From: Euonymus europaeus
Lineage: Eukaryota; Streptophyta; Magnoliopsida; Celastrales; Celastraceae
Direction of reading: 5' to 3'
DNA: 64,000 bases
NCBI GenBank assembly: GCA_963580455.1
Contig: OY756958.1
Span: forward strand, 11,792,501-11,856,500
Within the stretch, counting starts at the first letter, position 1; every line of letters starts with the position of its first letter. Shown here piece by piece: positions 22,909 through 37,800 of this stretch. The notes below the pieces were generated by a model. That model ran no database searches. It was not told the DNA's origin and worked only from the letters and a program-made list of their open reading frames with translations. The position numbers and the translations under genes are program-made.

Positions 22909-25900
22909 TCTAATCATCAAAGTCGCTCGATGTACACTTTTTATTGTTCTTCTATGTCAAATTTTACGAGTATATGCTTTGTGGATTATTTTGATGCCAA
23001 AATCCGAACTTTCTATGACAAATGCACAAAAATATTAAAAGCTCCTCCATAGAGACAGTTGTGCAACTTCGGACTAGCAAAGTTGCTCGGTGTACACTTT
23101 TTATTGTTATTCTATGTCAAATTTTACGAATATAAATTTCCTAGATTATTTCGATGCCAAAACCCCAACTTCTATGATAAATGGACAAAAACATTTAAAG
23201 CTACTCTATAGAGAGAGTTGAGCAACTTCAGAACATAAAAGTTGCTCGGTGTACACTTTTTATTGTTATTCTGTATCAAATTTTACGAGTATAAGCTTCC
23301 TAGATTATTTCGATGCCAAAAACCCAACTTTCTATGACAAAAGGACAAAACCGTTTAAAGCTCCTCCATAGAGTGAGTTGAGCAACTTCAGACTATCAAA
23401 GTTGCTCGGTGTACACTTTTTGTTGTTCTTCTATGTCAAATTTTACGAGTATAAGCTTCCTAGATTATTTCGATGCCAAAACAACAACTATCAATGACAA
23501 ATCGACAAAACCGTGAAAAGATACTCCATAGAGAGAGTTGAGCAATTTCGGACCATAAAGGTTGCTCGGTGTACACTTTTTATTGTTATTCTATGTCAAA
23601 TTTTACGAGTATTAGCTTCCTAGATTATTTCGATGCCAAAACCCTAACTTTCTATGACAAATGGACAAAATCGTCTAAAGCTACTCCATAGAGAGAGTTG
23701 AGCAACTTCGGAACATAAACGTTGCTCGGTGTACAGTTTTTATTGTTATTCTATGTTAAATTTTACGAGTATAAGCTTCCTAGATTATTTCGATGCCAAA
23801 ACCCCACCTTTGTTTGACAAATGGACAAAACCGTTTAATGCTCCTCCATAGAGTGAGTTGGGCAACTTCGGACTATCAAAGTTGCTCGGTGTACACTTTT
23901 TATTGTTCTTCTATGTCAAATTTTACGAGTATTAGCTTTCTAGATTATTTCGATTCCAAAACCCCAACTTTCTATGACAAATGGACAAAACCGTTTAAAG
24001 CTACTCCATAGAGAGAGTTGAGCAACTTCGGACCATAAAAGTTGCTCGGTGTACACTTTTTATTGTTCTTCTATGTCAAATTTTAGGACTATAAGCATCC
24101 TAGATTATTTCGATTCCAAAACCCCAACATTCTATGACAAATGGACAAAAACGTTAAAAGCTCCTCCATAGAGAGAGTTGTGCAACTTCGGACTATCAAA
24201 GTTGCTCGGTTTAAACTTTTTATTGTTCTTCTATGTCAAATTTTACGAGTATAAGCTTCCTAGATTATTTCTATGCCAAAACCCCAACTTTCTATGACAA
24301 ATGGACAAAACCGTTTAAAGCTCCTCCATAGAGTGAGTTGCGCAACTTCGGAATATCAAAGTTGCTCGGTGTACACTTTTTATTGTTATTCTATGTCAAA
24401 TTCTACGAGTATATGCTTGCCTGATTATTTTGATTCCAAAACCCCAACTATCAATAAGAAATGGGCAAAACCGTTAAAAGCTACTCCATAGTGAGAGTTG
24501 AGCAATTCCGGACCATGAAAGTTGCTCGGTGTACACTTTTTATTGTTCTTCTATGTCCAATTTTACAAGTATATGCTTTGTGGATTATTTTGATGCCAAA
24601 ATCCGAACTTTCTATGACAAATGGACAAAACCGTTTAAAGCTACTCCATAGAGAGAGTTGAGCAACTTCGGACCATAAAAGTTGCTCGGTGTACACTTTT
24701 TATTGTTCTTCTATGTCAAATTTTAGGACTATAAGCATCGTAGATTATTTCGATGACAAAACCCCAACTTTCTATGACAAATGGACAAAAACGTTAAAAG
24801 CTCCTCCATAGGGAGATGTGTTCAACTTCGGACTATCAAAGTTGCTCGGTGTACACTTTTTGTTGTTCTTCTATGTCAAATTTTACGAGTATAAGCTTCC
24901 TAGATTATTTCGATGCCAAAACACCAACTATCAATGACAAATCGACAAAACCGTTAAAAGATACTCCATAGAGAGAGTTGAGCAATTTCGGACCATAAAA
25001 GTTGCTCGGTGTACACTTTTTATTGTTATTCTATGTCAAATTTTACGAGTATTAGCTTCCTAGATTATTTCGATGCCAAAACCATAACTTTCTATGACAA
25101 ATGGACAAAACCGTCTAAAGTTACTCCATAGAGAGAGTTGAGCAACTTCGGACCATAAAATTTGCTCGGTGTACATTTTTTATTGTTCTTCTATGTCAAA
25201 TTTTACGACTATAAGCATCCTAGATTATTTCGATGCCAAAACCGCAACTTTCTATGACAAATGGACAAAAACGTTAAAAGCTCCTCCATAGAAAGAGTTG
25301 TGCAACTTCGGACTATCAAAGTTGCTCGGTGTACACTTTTTATTGTTCTTCTATGTCAAATTTTACCAGTATAAGCTTCCTAGATTATTTCGATTCCAAA
25401 ACCCCAACATTCTATCACAAATGGACAAAAACGTTAAAAGCTCCTCCATAGAGAGAGTTGTCCAACTTCGGACTATCAAAGTTGCTCGGTTTACACATTT
25501 TATTGTTCTTCTATGTCAAATTTTACCAGTATACGCTTCCTAGATTATTTCTATGCAAAAACCCCAAATTTCTATGACAAATGGACAAAACCGTTTAAAG
25601 CTCCTCCATAGAGTGAGTTGGGCAACTTCGGAATATCAAAGTTGCTCGGTGTACACTTTTTATTGTTCTTCTATGTCAAATTTTACGAGTATATGCTTGC
25701 CTGATTATTTTGATTCCAAAACCCCAACTATCAATAAGAAATGGGCAAAACCGTTAAAAGCTACTCCATAGTGAGAGTTGAGCAATTCCGGACCATGAAA
25801 GTTGCTCGGTGTACACTTTTTATTGTTCTTCTATGTCAAATTTTACAAGTATATGCTTTGTGGATTATTTTGATGCCAAAATCCGAACTTTCTATGACAA

Positions 25901-27606
25901 ATGGACAAAACCGTTTAAAGCTACTCCATAGAGAGAGTTGAGCAACTTCGGACCATAAAAGTTGCTCGGTGTACACTTTTTATTGTTCTTCTATGTCAAA
26001 TTTTAGGACTATAAGCATCGTAGATTATTTCGATGACAAAACCCCAACTTTCTATGACAAATGGACAAAAACGTTAAAAGCTCCTCCATAGAGAGATGTG
26101 TTCAACTTCGGACTATCAAAGTTGCTCGGTGTACACTTTTTATTATTCTTCTATGTCAAATATTACGAGTATAAGCTTCCTATATTATTTCGATGTGAAA
26201 ACACCAACTATCAGTGACAAATCGACAAAACCGTTAAAAGCTACTCCATAGAGAGAGTTGAGCAACTTCGGAACATAAACGTTGCTCGGTGTACAGTTTT
26301 TATTGTTATTCTACGTTTAATTTTACGAGTATAAGCTTCCTAGATTATTTCGATGCCAAAACATCAACTATCAATGACAAATCGAAAAAACCGTTAAAAG
26401 CTACTCCATAGAGAGAGTTGGACAACTTCGGACCATAAAAGTTGCTCGGTGTACAATTTTTATTGTTATTCTATGTTAAATTTTACGAGTGTAAGCTTCC
26501 TAGATTATTTCGATGCCAAAACCCCACCTTTCTTTGACAAATGGACAAAACCGTTTAATGCTCCTCCATAGAGTGAGTTGGGCAACTTCGGACTATCAAA
26601 GTTGCTCGGTGTACACTTTTTATTGTTCTTCTATGTCAAATTTTACGAGTATAAGCTTTCTAGATTATTTCGATTCCAAAACCCCAACTTTCTATGTAAA
26701 ATGGACAAAACCGTTTAAAGCTACTCCATAGAGAGAGTTGAGCAACTTCGGACCATAAAAGTTGCTCGGTGTACGCTTTTTATTGTTCTTCTATGTCAAA
26801 TTTTAGGACTATAAGCATCCTAGATTATTTCGATGCCAAAACCCCAACTTTCTATGACAAATGGACAAAAACGTTAAAAGCTCATCCATAGAGAGATGTG
26901 TTCAACTTCGGACTATCAAAGTTGCTCGGTGTACACTTTTTATTATTCTTCTATGTCAAATTTTACGAGTATAAGCTTCCTAGATTATTTCGATGTGAAA
27001 ACACCAACTTTACAAGACAAATGGACAAAAACGTTAAAAGCTCCTCCATAGAGAGAGTTGAGCAACTTCTAATCATCAAAGTCGCTCGGTGTACACTTTT
27101 TATTGTTTTTCTATGTCAAATTTTACGAGTATATGCTTTGTGGATTATTTTGATGCCAAAATCCGAACTTTCTATGACAAATGGACAAAAACATTAAAAG
27201 CTCCTCCATAGAGACAGTTGTGCAACTTCGGACTAGCAAAGTTGCTCGGTGTACACTTTTTATTGTTATTCTATGTCAAATTTTACGAGTATAAATTTCC
27301 TAGATTACTTCAATGCCAAAACCCCAACTTTCTATGACAAATGGACAAAAACTTTTAAAGCTACTCTATAGAGAGAGTTGAGCAACTTCAGAACATAAAA
27401 GTTGCTCGGTGTACACTTTTTATTGTTATTCTATATCAAATTTTACGAGTATAAGCTTCCTAGATTATTTCGATGCCAAAAACCCAACTTTCTATGACAA
27501 AAGGACAAAACCATTTAAAGCTCCTCCATAGAGTGAGTTGAGCAACTTCAGACTATCAAAGTTGCTCGGTGTACACTTTTTGTTGTTCTTCTATGTCAAA
27601 TTTTAC
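22909..27606 (+). repeat. Irregular monomer series before the 7.2-kb units
   Basis: Monomer types D, E, Q, F, G, H/L hybrid, A, B, N, O, P (24,461), EB, C' fused to F/G, H, I, N, O, P again (25,741), EB, C', D/L, L/M, A, B, C, D, E, Q and F. The two P monomers are 1,280 bp (8 monomers) apart. A 2-bp loss lies near 24,810 (CCATAGGGAGATG) and a 1-bp loss near 23,170. The part from 26,895 to about 27,360 reappears at 41,382-41,850. Confidence 0.7.
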
Positions 27607-30600
27607 GAGTATAAGCTTCCTAGATTATTTCGATGCCAAAACACCAACTATCAATGACAAATCGACAAAACCGTTACAAGATACTCCATAGAGAGAGTTG
27701 AGCAATTTCGGACCATAAAAGTTGCTCGGTGTACACTTTTTATTGTTCTTCTATGTCAAATTTTACGAGTATAAGCTTCCTAGATTATTTCGATGCCAAA
27801 ACCCTAACTTTCTATGACAAATGGACAAAACCGTTTAAAGCTACTCCATAGAGAGAGTTGAGCAACTTCGGACCATAAAATTTGCTCGGTGTACATTTTT
27901 TATTGTTCTTCTATGTCAAATTTTACGACTATAACCATCCTAGATTATTTCGATGCCAAAACCCTAACTTTGTATGACAAATGGACAAAACCGTCTAAAG
28001 CTACTCCATAGAGAGAGTTGAGCAACTTCGGACCATAAAATTTGCTCGGTGTACATTTTTTATTGTTCTTCTATGTCAAAAATTTTACGACTATAAGCAT
28101 CCTAGATTATTTCGATGCCAAAACCCCAACTTTCTATGACAAATGGACAAAAACGTTAAAAGCTCCTCCATAGAAAGAGTTGTGCAACTTCGGACTATCA
28201 AATTTGCTCGGTGTACACTTTTTATTGTTCTTCTATGTCAAATTTTACCAGTATAAGCATCCTAGATTATTTCGATTCCAAAACCCCAACATTCTATGAC
28301 AAATGGACAAAAACGTTAAAAGCTCCTCCATAGAGAGAGTTGTCCAACTTCGGACTATCAAAGTTGCTCGGTTTACACTTTTTATTGTTCTTCTATGTCA
28401 AATTTTACGAGTATACGCTTCCTAGATTATTTCTATGCCAAAACCCCAAATTTCTATGACAAATGGACAAAACCGTTTAAAGCTCCTCCATAGAGTGAGT
28501 TGGGCAACTTCGGAATATCAAAGTTGCTCGGTGTACACTTTTTATTGTTCTTCTATGTCAAATTTTACGAGTATATGCTTCCTAGATTATTTCGATGCCA
28601 AAACACCAACTATCAATGACAAATCGACAAAACCGTTAAAAGATACTCCATAGAGAGAGTTGAGCAATTTCGGACCATAAAAGTTGCTCGGTGTACACTT
28701 TTTATTGTTATTCTATGTCAAATTTTACGAATATTAGCTTCCTAGATTATTTCGATGCCAAAACCCTAACTTTCTATGACAAATGGACAAAACCGTCTAA
28801 AGCTACTCCATAGAGAGAGTTGAGCAACTTCGGACCATAAAATTTGCTCGGTGTACATTTTTTATTGTTCTTCTATGTCAAATTTTACGACTATAAGCAT
28901 CCTAGATTATTTCGATGCCAAAACCCCAACTTTCTATGACAAATGGACAAAAACGTTAAAAGCTCCTCCATAGAAAGAGTTGTGCAACTTCGGACTATCA
29001 AAGTTGCTCGGTGTACACTTTTTATTGTTCTTCTATGTCAAATTTTACCAGTATAAGCTTCCTATATTATTTCGATTCCAAAACCCCAACATTCTATGAG
29101 AAATGGACAAAAACGTTAAAAGCTCCTCCATAGAGAGAGTTGTCCAACTTCGGACTATCAAAGTTGCTCGGTTTACAGTTTTTATTGTTCTTCTATGTCA
29201 AATTTTACGAGTATACGCTTCCTAGATTATTTCTATGCCAAAACCCCAACTTTCTATGACAAATGGCAAAACCGTTTAAAGCTCCTCCATAGAGTGAGTT
29301 GGGCAACTTCGGAATATCAAAGTTGCTCGGTGTACACTTTTTATTGTTCTTCTATGTCAAATTTTACGAGTATATGCTTGCCTGATTATTTTGATTCCAA
29401 AACCCCAACTATCAATAAGAAATGGGCAAAACCGTTAAAAGCTACTCCATAGTGAGAGTTGAGCAATTCCGGACCATGAAAGTTGCTCGGTGTACACTTT
29501 TTATTGTTCTTCTATGTCAAATTTTACAAGTATATGCTTTGTGGATTATTTTGATGCCAAAATCCGAACTTTCTTTGACAAATGGACAAAACCGTTTAAA
29601 GCTACTCCATAGAGAGAGTTGAGCAACTTCGGACCATAAAAGTTACTCGGTGTACACTTTTTATTGTTCTTCTATGTCAAATTTTAGGACTATAAGCATC
29701 GTAGATTATTTCGATGACAAAACCCCAACTTTCTATGTCAAATGGACAAAAACGTTAAAAGCTCCTCCATAGAGAGACGTGTTCAACTTCGGACTATCAA
29801 AGTTGTTCGGTGTACACTTTTTATTATTCTTCTATGTCAAAATTTACGAGTATAAGCTTCCTAGATTATTTCGATGTGAAAACACCAACTATCAATGACA
29901 AATCGACAAAACCGTTAAAAGCTACTCCATAGAGAGAGTTGAGCAACTTCGGACCATAAACGTTGCTCGGTGTACAGTTTTTATTGTTATTCTATGTAAA
30001 ATTTTACGAGTATAAGCTTCCTAGATTATTTCGATGCCAAAACATCAACTATCAATGACAAATCGAGAAAACCATTAAAAGCTAGTCCATAGAGAGAGTT
30101 GGGCAACTTCGGACCATAAAAGTTGCTCGGTGTACAGTTTTTATTGTTATTCTATGTTAAATTTTACGAGTATAAGCTTCCTAGATTATTTCGATGCCAA
30201 AACCCCACCTTTCTTTGACAAATGGACAAAACCGTTTAATGCTCCTCCATAGAGTGAGTTGGGCAACTTCGGACTATCAAAGTTGCTCGGTGTACACTTT
30301 TTATTGTTCTTCTATGTCAAATTTTACGAGTATAAGCTTTCTAGATTATTTCGATTCCAAAACCCCAACTTTCTATGTCAAATGGACAAAACCGTTTAAA
30401 GCTACTCCATAGAGAGAGTTGAGCAACTTCGGACCATAAAAGTTGCTCGGTGTACACTCTTTATTGTTCTTCTATGTCAAATTTTAGGACTATAAGCATC
30501 GTAGATTATTTCGATGACAAAACCCCAACTTTCTATGACAAATGGACAAAAACGTTAAAAGCTCCTCCATAGAGTGAGTTGGGCAACTTCGGACTATAAA

Positions 30601-33600
30601 AGTTGCTCGGTGTACACTTTTTATTATTCTTCTATGTCAAATTTTACGAGTATAAGATTCCTAGATTATTTCGGTGTGAAAACACCAACTTTACAAGACA
30701 AATGGACAAAAACGTGAAAAGCTCCTCCATAGAGAGAGTTGAGCAACTTCTAATCATCAAAGTCACTCGGTGTACACTTTTTATTGTTCTTCTATGTCAA
30801 ATTTTACGAGTATATGCTTTGTGGATTATTTTGATGCCAAAATCCGAACTTTCTATGACAAATGGACAAAAACATTAAAAGCTCCTCCATAGAGACAGTT
30901 GTGCAACTTCGGACTAGCAAAGTTGCTCGGTGTACACTTTTTATTGTTATTCTATGTCAAATTTTACGAGTATAAATTTCCTAGATTATTTCGATGCCAA
31001 AACCCCAACTTTCTATGACAAATGGACAAAAACTTTTAAAGCTACTCTATAGAGAGAGTTGACAAATCGACAAAACCGTTAAAAGATACTCCATAGAGAG
31101 AGTTGAGCAATTTCGGACCATAAAAGTTGCTCGGTGTACACTTTTTATTGTTATTCTATGTCAAATTTTACGAGTATAAGCTTCCTAGATTATTTCGATG
31201 CCAAAACCCTAACTTTCTATGACAAATGGACAAAACCGTTTAAAGCTACTCCATAGAGAGAGTTGAGCAACTTTGGACCATAAAATTTGCTCGGTGTATA
31301 CTTTTTATTGTTCTTTTATGTCAAATTTTACGAGTATATGCTTTGTGGATTATTTTGATGCCAAAATCCGAACTTTCTATGACAAATGGACAAAAACATT
31401 AAAAGCTCCTCCATAGAGACAGTTGTGCAACTTCGGACTAGCAAAGTTGCTCGGTGTACAATTTTTATTGTTATTCTATGTAAAATTTTACGAGTATAAA
31501 TTTCCTAGATTATTTCGATGCCAAAACCCCAACTTTCTATGACAAATGGACAAAAACTTTTAAAGCTACTCTATAGAGAGAGTTGAGCAACTTCAGAACA
31601 TAAAAGTTGCTCGGTGTACACTTTTTTTTGTTATTCTATATCAAATTTTACGAGTATAAGCTTCCTAGATTATTTCGATGCCAAAAACCCAACTTTCTAT
31701 GACAAAAGAGCAAAACCGTTTAAAGCTCCTCCATAGATTGAGTTGAGCAACTTCAGACTATCAAAGTTGCTCGGTGTACACTTTTTGTTGTTCTTCTATG
31801 TCAAATTTTATGAGTATAAGTTTCCTAGATTATTTCGATGCCAAAACACCAACTATCAATGACAAATCGACAAAACTGTTAAAAGATACTCCATAGAGAG
31901 AGTTGTGCAACTTCGGACTATCAAAGTTGCTCGGTGTACACTTTTATTATTCTTCTATGTCAAATTTTACGAGTATAAGCTTCCTAGATTATTTCGATGC
32001 CAAAACCCCAATATTCTATAACAAATTGACAAAACCGTTTAAAGCTCCGCCAGAGAGTGAGTTGTGCAACTTCGGACTATCAAAGTTGCTCGGTGTACAC
32101 TTTTTATTGTTCTTCTATGTTAAATTTTACCAGTATAAGCTTCCTAGATTATTTCGATTCCAAAACCCCAACTTTCTATGACAAATGGACAAAAACGTTA
32201 AAAGCTCCTCCATAGAGAGAGTTGAGCAATTTCGGACCATAAAAGTTGCTCGGTGTACACTTTTTATTGTTATTCTATGTCAAATTTTACGAGTATAAGC
32301 TTCCTATATTATTTCGATGCCAAAACCCTAACTTTCTATGACAAATGGACGAAACCGTCTAAAGCTACTCCATAGAGAGAGTTGAGCAACTTCGGACCAT
32401 AAAATTTGCTCGGTGTACATTTTTTATTGTTCTTCTATGTCAAATTTTACGACTATAAGCATCCTAGATTATTTCGATGCCAAAACCCCAACTTTCTATG
32501 ATAAATGGACAAAAACGTTAAAAGCTCCTCCATAGAAAGAGTTGTGCAACTTCGGACTATCAAAGTTGCTCGGTGTACACTTTTTATTATTCTTCTATGT
32601 CAAATTTTACGAGTATAAGCTTCTTAGATTATTTCGATGCCAAAACCCCAACTTTCTATAACAAATTGACAAAACCGTTTAAACCTCCGCCAGAGAGAGA
32701 GTTGTGCAACTTCGGACTATCAAAGTTGCTCGGTGTACACTTTTTATTGTTCTTCTATGTCAAATTTTACCAGTATAAGCTTCCTAGATTATTTCGATTC
32801 CAAAACCCCAACATTCTATGACAAATGGACAAAAACGTTAAAAGCTCCTCCATAGAGAGAGTTGTGCAACTTCGGACTATCAAAGTTGCTCGGTTTACAC
32901 TTTTTATTGTTCTTCTATGTCAAATTTTACGAGTATAAGCTTCCTAGATTATTTCTATGCCAAAATCCCAACTTTCTATGACAAATGGACAAAACCGTTT
33001 AAAGTTCCTCCATAGAGTGAGTTGGGCAACTTCGGAATATCAAAGTTGCTCGGTGTACACTTTTTATTGTTCTTCTTTGTCAAATTTTACGAGTATATGC
33101 TTGCCTGATTATTTTGATTCCAAAACCCCAACAATCAATAAGAAATGGGCAAAACCGTTAAAAGCTACTCCATAGTGAGAGTTGAGCAATTCCGGACCAT
33201 GAAAGTTGCTCGGTGTACACTTTTTATTGTTCTTCTATGTCAAATTTTACAAGTATATGCTTCGTGGATTATTTTGATGCCAAAATCCGAACTTTCTATG
33301 ACAAATGGACAAAACCATTTAAAGCTACTCCATAGAGAGAGTTGAGCAACTTCGGACCATAAAAGTTGCTCGGTGTACATTTTTTATTGTTATTCTATGA
33401 CAAATTTTACGAGTATTAGCTTCCTAGATTATTTCGATGCCAAAACACCAACTATCAATGACAAATCGACAAAACCGTTAAAAGCTAATCCATAGAGAGA
33501 GTTGAGCAACTTCGGACCATAAAAGTTGCTCGGTGTACAGTTTTTATTGTTATTCTATGTTAAATTTTACGAGTATAAGCTTCTTAGATTATTTCGATGC

Positions 33601-34114
33601 CAAAACACCAACTATCAATGACAAATCGAGAAAACCGTTAAAAGCTACTCCATAGAGAGAGTTGGGCAACTTCGGACCATAAAAGTTGCACGGTGTACGG
33701 TTTTTATTGTTATTCTATGTTAAATTTTACGAGTATAAGCTTCCTAGATTATTTCGATGCCAAAACCCCACCTTTCTTTGACAAATGGACAAAACCGTTT
33801 AAAGATCCTCCATAGAGTGAGTTGGGCAACTTCGGACTATCAAAGTTGCTCGGTGTACACTTTTTATTGTTCTTCTATGTCAAATTTTACGAGTATAAGC
33901 TTTGTAGATTATTTCGATTCCAAAACCCCAACTTTCAATGACAAATGGACAAAACCGTTTAAAGCTACTCCATAGAGAGAGTTGAGCAACTTCGGACCAT
34001 AAAAGTTGCTCGGTGTACACTTTTTATTGTTCTTCTATGTCAAATTTTAGGACTATAAGCATCCTAGATTATTTCGATGCCAAAACCCCAACTTTCTATG
34101 ACAAATGGACAAAA
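27607..34114 (+). repeat. 7,243-bp unit, copy 1 (near-identical tract)
   Basis: This 6,508-bp tract matches 34,850-41,357 at a constant offset of 7,243 bp. I saw six substitutions in the comparison: the A/T run near 28,083; near 29,060 (CTTCCTATATT against CTTTCTATATT); near 29,229 (GATTATTTC against GATTTTTTC); near 29,703; near 30,550 (CTCCTCC against CTCCTGC); and near 33,802 (AAAGATCC against AAAGCTCC). That is above 99.8% identity, so the duplication is very recent or kept uniform by conversion. It contains P at 29,422 and 33,145, D at about 30,680, and one 44-bp truncated monomer. Confidence 0.92.
31050..31093 (+). repeat. Truncated 44-bp monomer, copy 1
   Basis: The distance from one TAGAGAGAGTTGA to the next is 44 bp instead of 160. 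The sequence runs from GAGAGAGTTGA directly into CAAATCGACAAAACCG, removing 116 bp. TGA is shared by both parents at the junction (TTGAGC and AATGACAAATCG), consistent with a deletion at short homology or an off-register exchange. The same junction is found at 38,293 and 41,856. Confidence 0.9.
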
Positions 34115-34849
34115 CCGTTAAAAGATACTCCATAGAGAGAGTTGAGCAATTTCAGACCATAAAAGTTGCTCGGTGTACACTTTTTATTGTTATTCTATGT
34201 CAAATTTTACGAGTATAAGCTTCCTATATTATTTCGATGCCAAAACCCTAACTTTCTATGACAAATGGACAAAACCGTTTAAAGCTACTCCATAGAGAGA
34301 GTTGAGCAACTTCGGACCATAAAATTTGCTCGGTGTACACTTTTTATTGTTCTTCTATGTCAAATTTTACGAGTATATGCTTTGTGGATTATTTCGATGC
34401 CAAAATCCGAACTTTCTATGACAAATGGACAAAAACATTAAAAGCTCCTCCATAGAGACAGTTGTGCAACTTCGGACTAGCAAAGTTGCTCGGTGTACAC
34501 TTTTTATTGTTATTCTATGTAAAATTTTACGAGTATAAATTTCCTAGATTATTTCGATGCCAAAACCCCAACTTTCTATGACAAATGGACAAAAACTTTT
34601 AAAGCTACTCTATAGAGAGAGTTGAGCAACTTCAGAACATAAAAGTTGCTCGGTGTACACTTTTATTGTTATTCTATATCAAATTTTACGAGTATAAGCT
34701 TCCTAGATTATTTCGATGCCAAAAACCCAACTTTCTATGACAAAAGGGCAAAACCGTTTAAAGCTCCTCCATAGAATGAGTTGAGCAACTTCGGACTATC
34801 AAAGTTGCTCGGTGTACACTTTTTGTTGTTCTTCTATGTCAAATTTTAT
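34115..34849 (+). repeat. Junction segment between 7,243-bp copies
   Basis: It begins where copy 1 stops matching copy 2. It holds G/H-like, E, Q and F monomers. It matches 41,882-42,616 at an offset of 7,767 bp, so it is the true start of the unit as repeated in the third, partial copy. The T-run near 34,661 has lost one T, and 42,429 shows the same loss. Confidence 0.8.
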
Positions 34850-37800
34850 GAGTATAAGCTTCCTAGATTATTTCGATGCCAAAACACCAACTATCAATGA
34901 CAAATCGACAAAACCGTTACAAGATACTCCATAGAGAGAGTTGAGCAATTTCGGACCATAAAAGTTGCTCGGTGTACACTTTTTATTGTTCTTCTATGTC
35001 AAATTTTACGAGTATAAGCTTCCTAGATTATTTCGATGCCAAAACCCTAACTTTCTATGACAAATGGACAAAACCGTTTAAAGCTACTCCATAGAGAGAG
35101 TTGAGCAACTTCGGACCATAAAATTTGCTCGGTGTACATTTTTTATTGTTCTTCTATGTCAAATTTTACGACTATAACCATCCTAGATTATTTCGATGCC
35201 AAAACCCTAACTTTGTATGACAAATGGACAAAACCGTCTAAAGCTACTCCATAGAGAGAGTTGAGCAACTTCGGACCATAAAATTTGCTCGGTGTACATT
35301 TTTTATTGTTCTTCTATGTCAAAATTTTTACGACTATAAGCATCCTAGATTATTTCGATGCCAAAACCCCAACTTTCTATGACAAATGGACAAAAACGTT
35401 AAAAGCTCCTCCATAGAAAGAGTTGTGCAACTTCGGACTATCAAATTTGCTCGGTGTACACTTTTTATTGTTCTTCTATGTCAAATTTTACCAGTATAAG
35501 CATCCTAGATTATTTCGATTCCAAAACCCCAACATTCTATGACAAATGGACAAAAACGTTAAAAGCTCCTCCATAGAGAGAGTTGTCCAACTTCGGACTA
35601 TCAAAGTTGCTCGGTTTACACTTTTTATTGTTCTTCTATGTCAAATTTTACGAGTATACGCTTCCTAGATTATTTCTATGCCAAAACCCCAAATTTCTAT
35701 GACAAATGGACAAAACCGTTTAAAGCTCCTCCATAGAGTGAGTTGGGCAACTTCGGAATATCAAAGTTGCTCGGTGTACACTTTTTATTGTTCTTCTATG
35801 TCAAATTTTACGAGTATATGCTTCCTAGATTATTTCGATGCCAAAACACCAACTATCAATGACAAATCGACAAAACCGTTAAAAGATACTCCATAGAGAG
35901 AGTTGAGCAATTTCGGACCATAAAAGTTGCTCGGTGTACACTTTTTATTGTTATTCTATGTCAAATTTTACGAATATTAGCTTCCTAGATTATTTCGATG
36001 CCAAAACCCTAACTTTCTATGACAAATGGACAAAACCGTCTAAAGCTACTCCATAGAGAGAGTTGAGCAACTTCGGACCATAAAATTTGCTCGGTGTACA
36101 TTTTTTATTGTTCTTCTATGTCAAATTTTACGACTATAAGCATCCTAGATTATTTCGATGCCAAAACCCCAACTTTCTATGACAAATGGACAAAAACGTT
36201 AAAAGCTCCTCCATAGAAAGAGTTGTGCAACTTCGGACTATCAAAGTTGCTCGGTGTACACTTTTTATTGTTCTTCTATGTCAAATTTTACCAGTATAAG
36301 CTTTCTATATTATTTCGATTCCAAAACCCCAACATTCTATGAGAAATGGACAAAAACGTTAAAAGCTCCTCCATAGAGAGAGTTGTCCAACTTCGGACTA
36401 TCAAAGTTGCTCGGTTTACAGTTTTTATTGTTCTTCTATGTCAAATTTTACGAGTATACGCTTCCTAGATTTTTTCTATGCCAAAACCCCAACTTTCTAT
36501 GACAAATGGCAAAACCGTTTAAAGCTCCTCCATAGAGTGAGTTGGGCAACTTCGGAATATCAAAGTTGCTCGGTGTACACTTTTTATTGTTCTTCTATGT
36601 CAAATTTTACGAGTATATGCTTGCCTGATTATTTTGATTCCAAAACCCCAACTATCAATAAGAAATGGGCAAAACCGTTAAAAGCTACTCCATAGTGAGA
36701 GTTGAGCAATTCCGGACCATGAAAGTTGCTCGGTGTACACTTTTTATTGTTCTTCTATGTCAAATTTTACAAGTATATGCTTTGTGGATTATTTTGATGC
36801 CAAAATCCGAACTTTCTTTGACAAATGGACAAAACCGTTTAAAGCTACTCCATAGAGAGAGTTGAGCAACTTCGGACCATAAAAGTTACTCGGTGTACAC
36901 TTTTTATTGTTCTTCTATGTCAAATTTTAGGACTATAAGCATCGTAAATTATTTCGATGACAAAACCCCAACTTTCTATGTCAAATGGACAAAAACGTTA
37001 AAAGCTCCTCCATAGAGAGACGTGTTCAACTTCGGACTATCAAAGTTGTTCGGTGTACACTTTTTATTATTCTTCTATGTCAAAATTTACGAGTATAAGC
37101 TTCCTAGATTATTTCGATGTGAAAACACCAACTATCAATGACAAATCGACAAAACCGTTAAAAGCTACTCCATAGAGAGAGTTGAGCAACTTCGGACCAT
37201 AAACGTTGCTCGGTGTACAGTTTTTATTGTTATTCTATGTAAAATTTTACGAGTATAAGCTTCCTAGATTATTTCGATGCCAAAACATCAACTATCAATG
37301 ACAAATCGAGAAAACCATTAAAAGCTAGTCCATAGAGAGAGTTGGGCAACTTCGGACCATAAAAGTTGCTCGGTGTACAGTTTTTATTGTTATTCTATGT
37401 TAAATTTTACGAGTATAAGCTTCCTAGATTATTTCGATGCCAAAACCCCACCTTTCTTTGACAAATGGACAAAACCGTTTAATGCTCCTCCATAGAGTGA
37501 GTTGGGCAACTTCGGACTATCAAAGTTGCTCGGTGTACACTTTTTATTGTTCTTCTATGTCAAATTTTACGAGTATAAGCTTTCTAGATTATTTCGATTC
37601 CAAAACCCCAACTTTCTATGTCAAATGGACAAAACCGTTTAAAGCTACTCCATAGAGAGAGTTGAGCAACTTCGGACCATAAAAGTTGCTCGGTGTACAC
37701 TCTTTATTGTTCTTCTATGTCAAATTTTAGGACTATAAGCATCGTAGATTATTTCGATGACAAAACCCCAACTTTCTATGACAAATGGACAAAAACGTTA

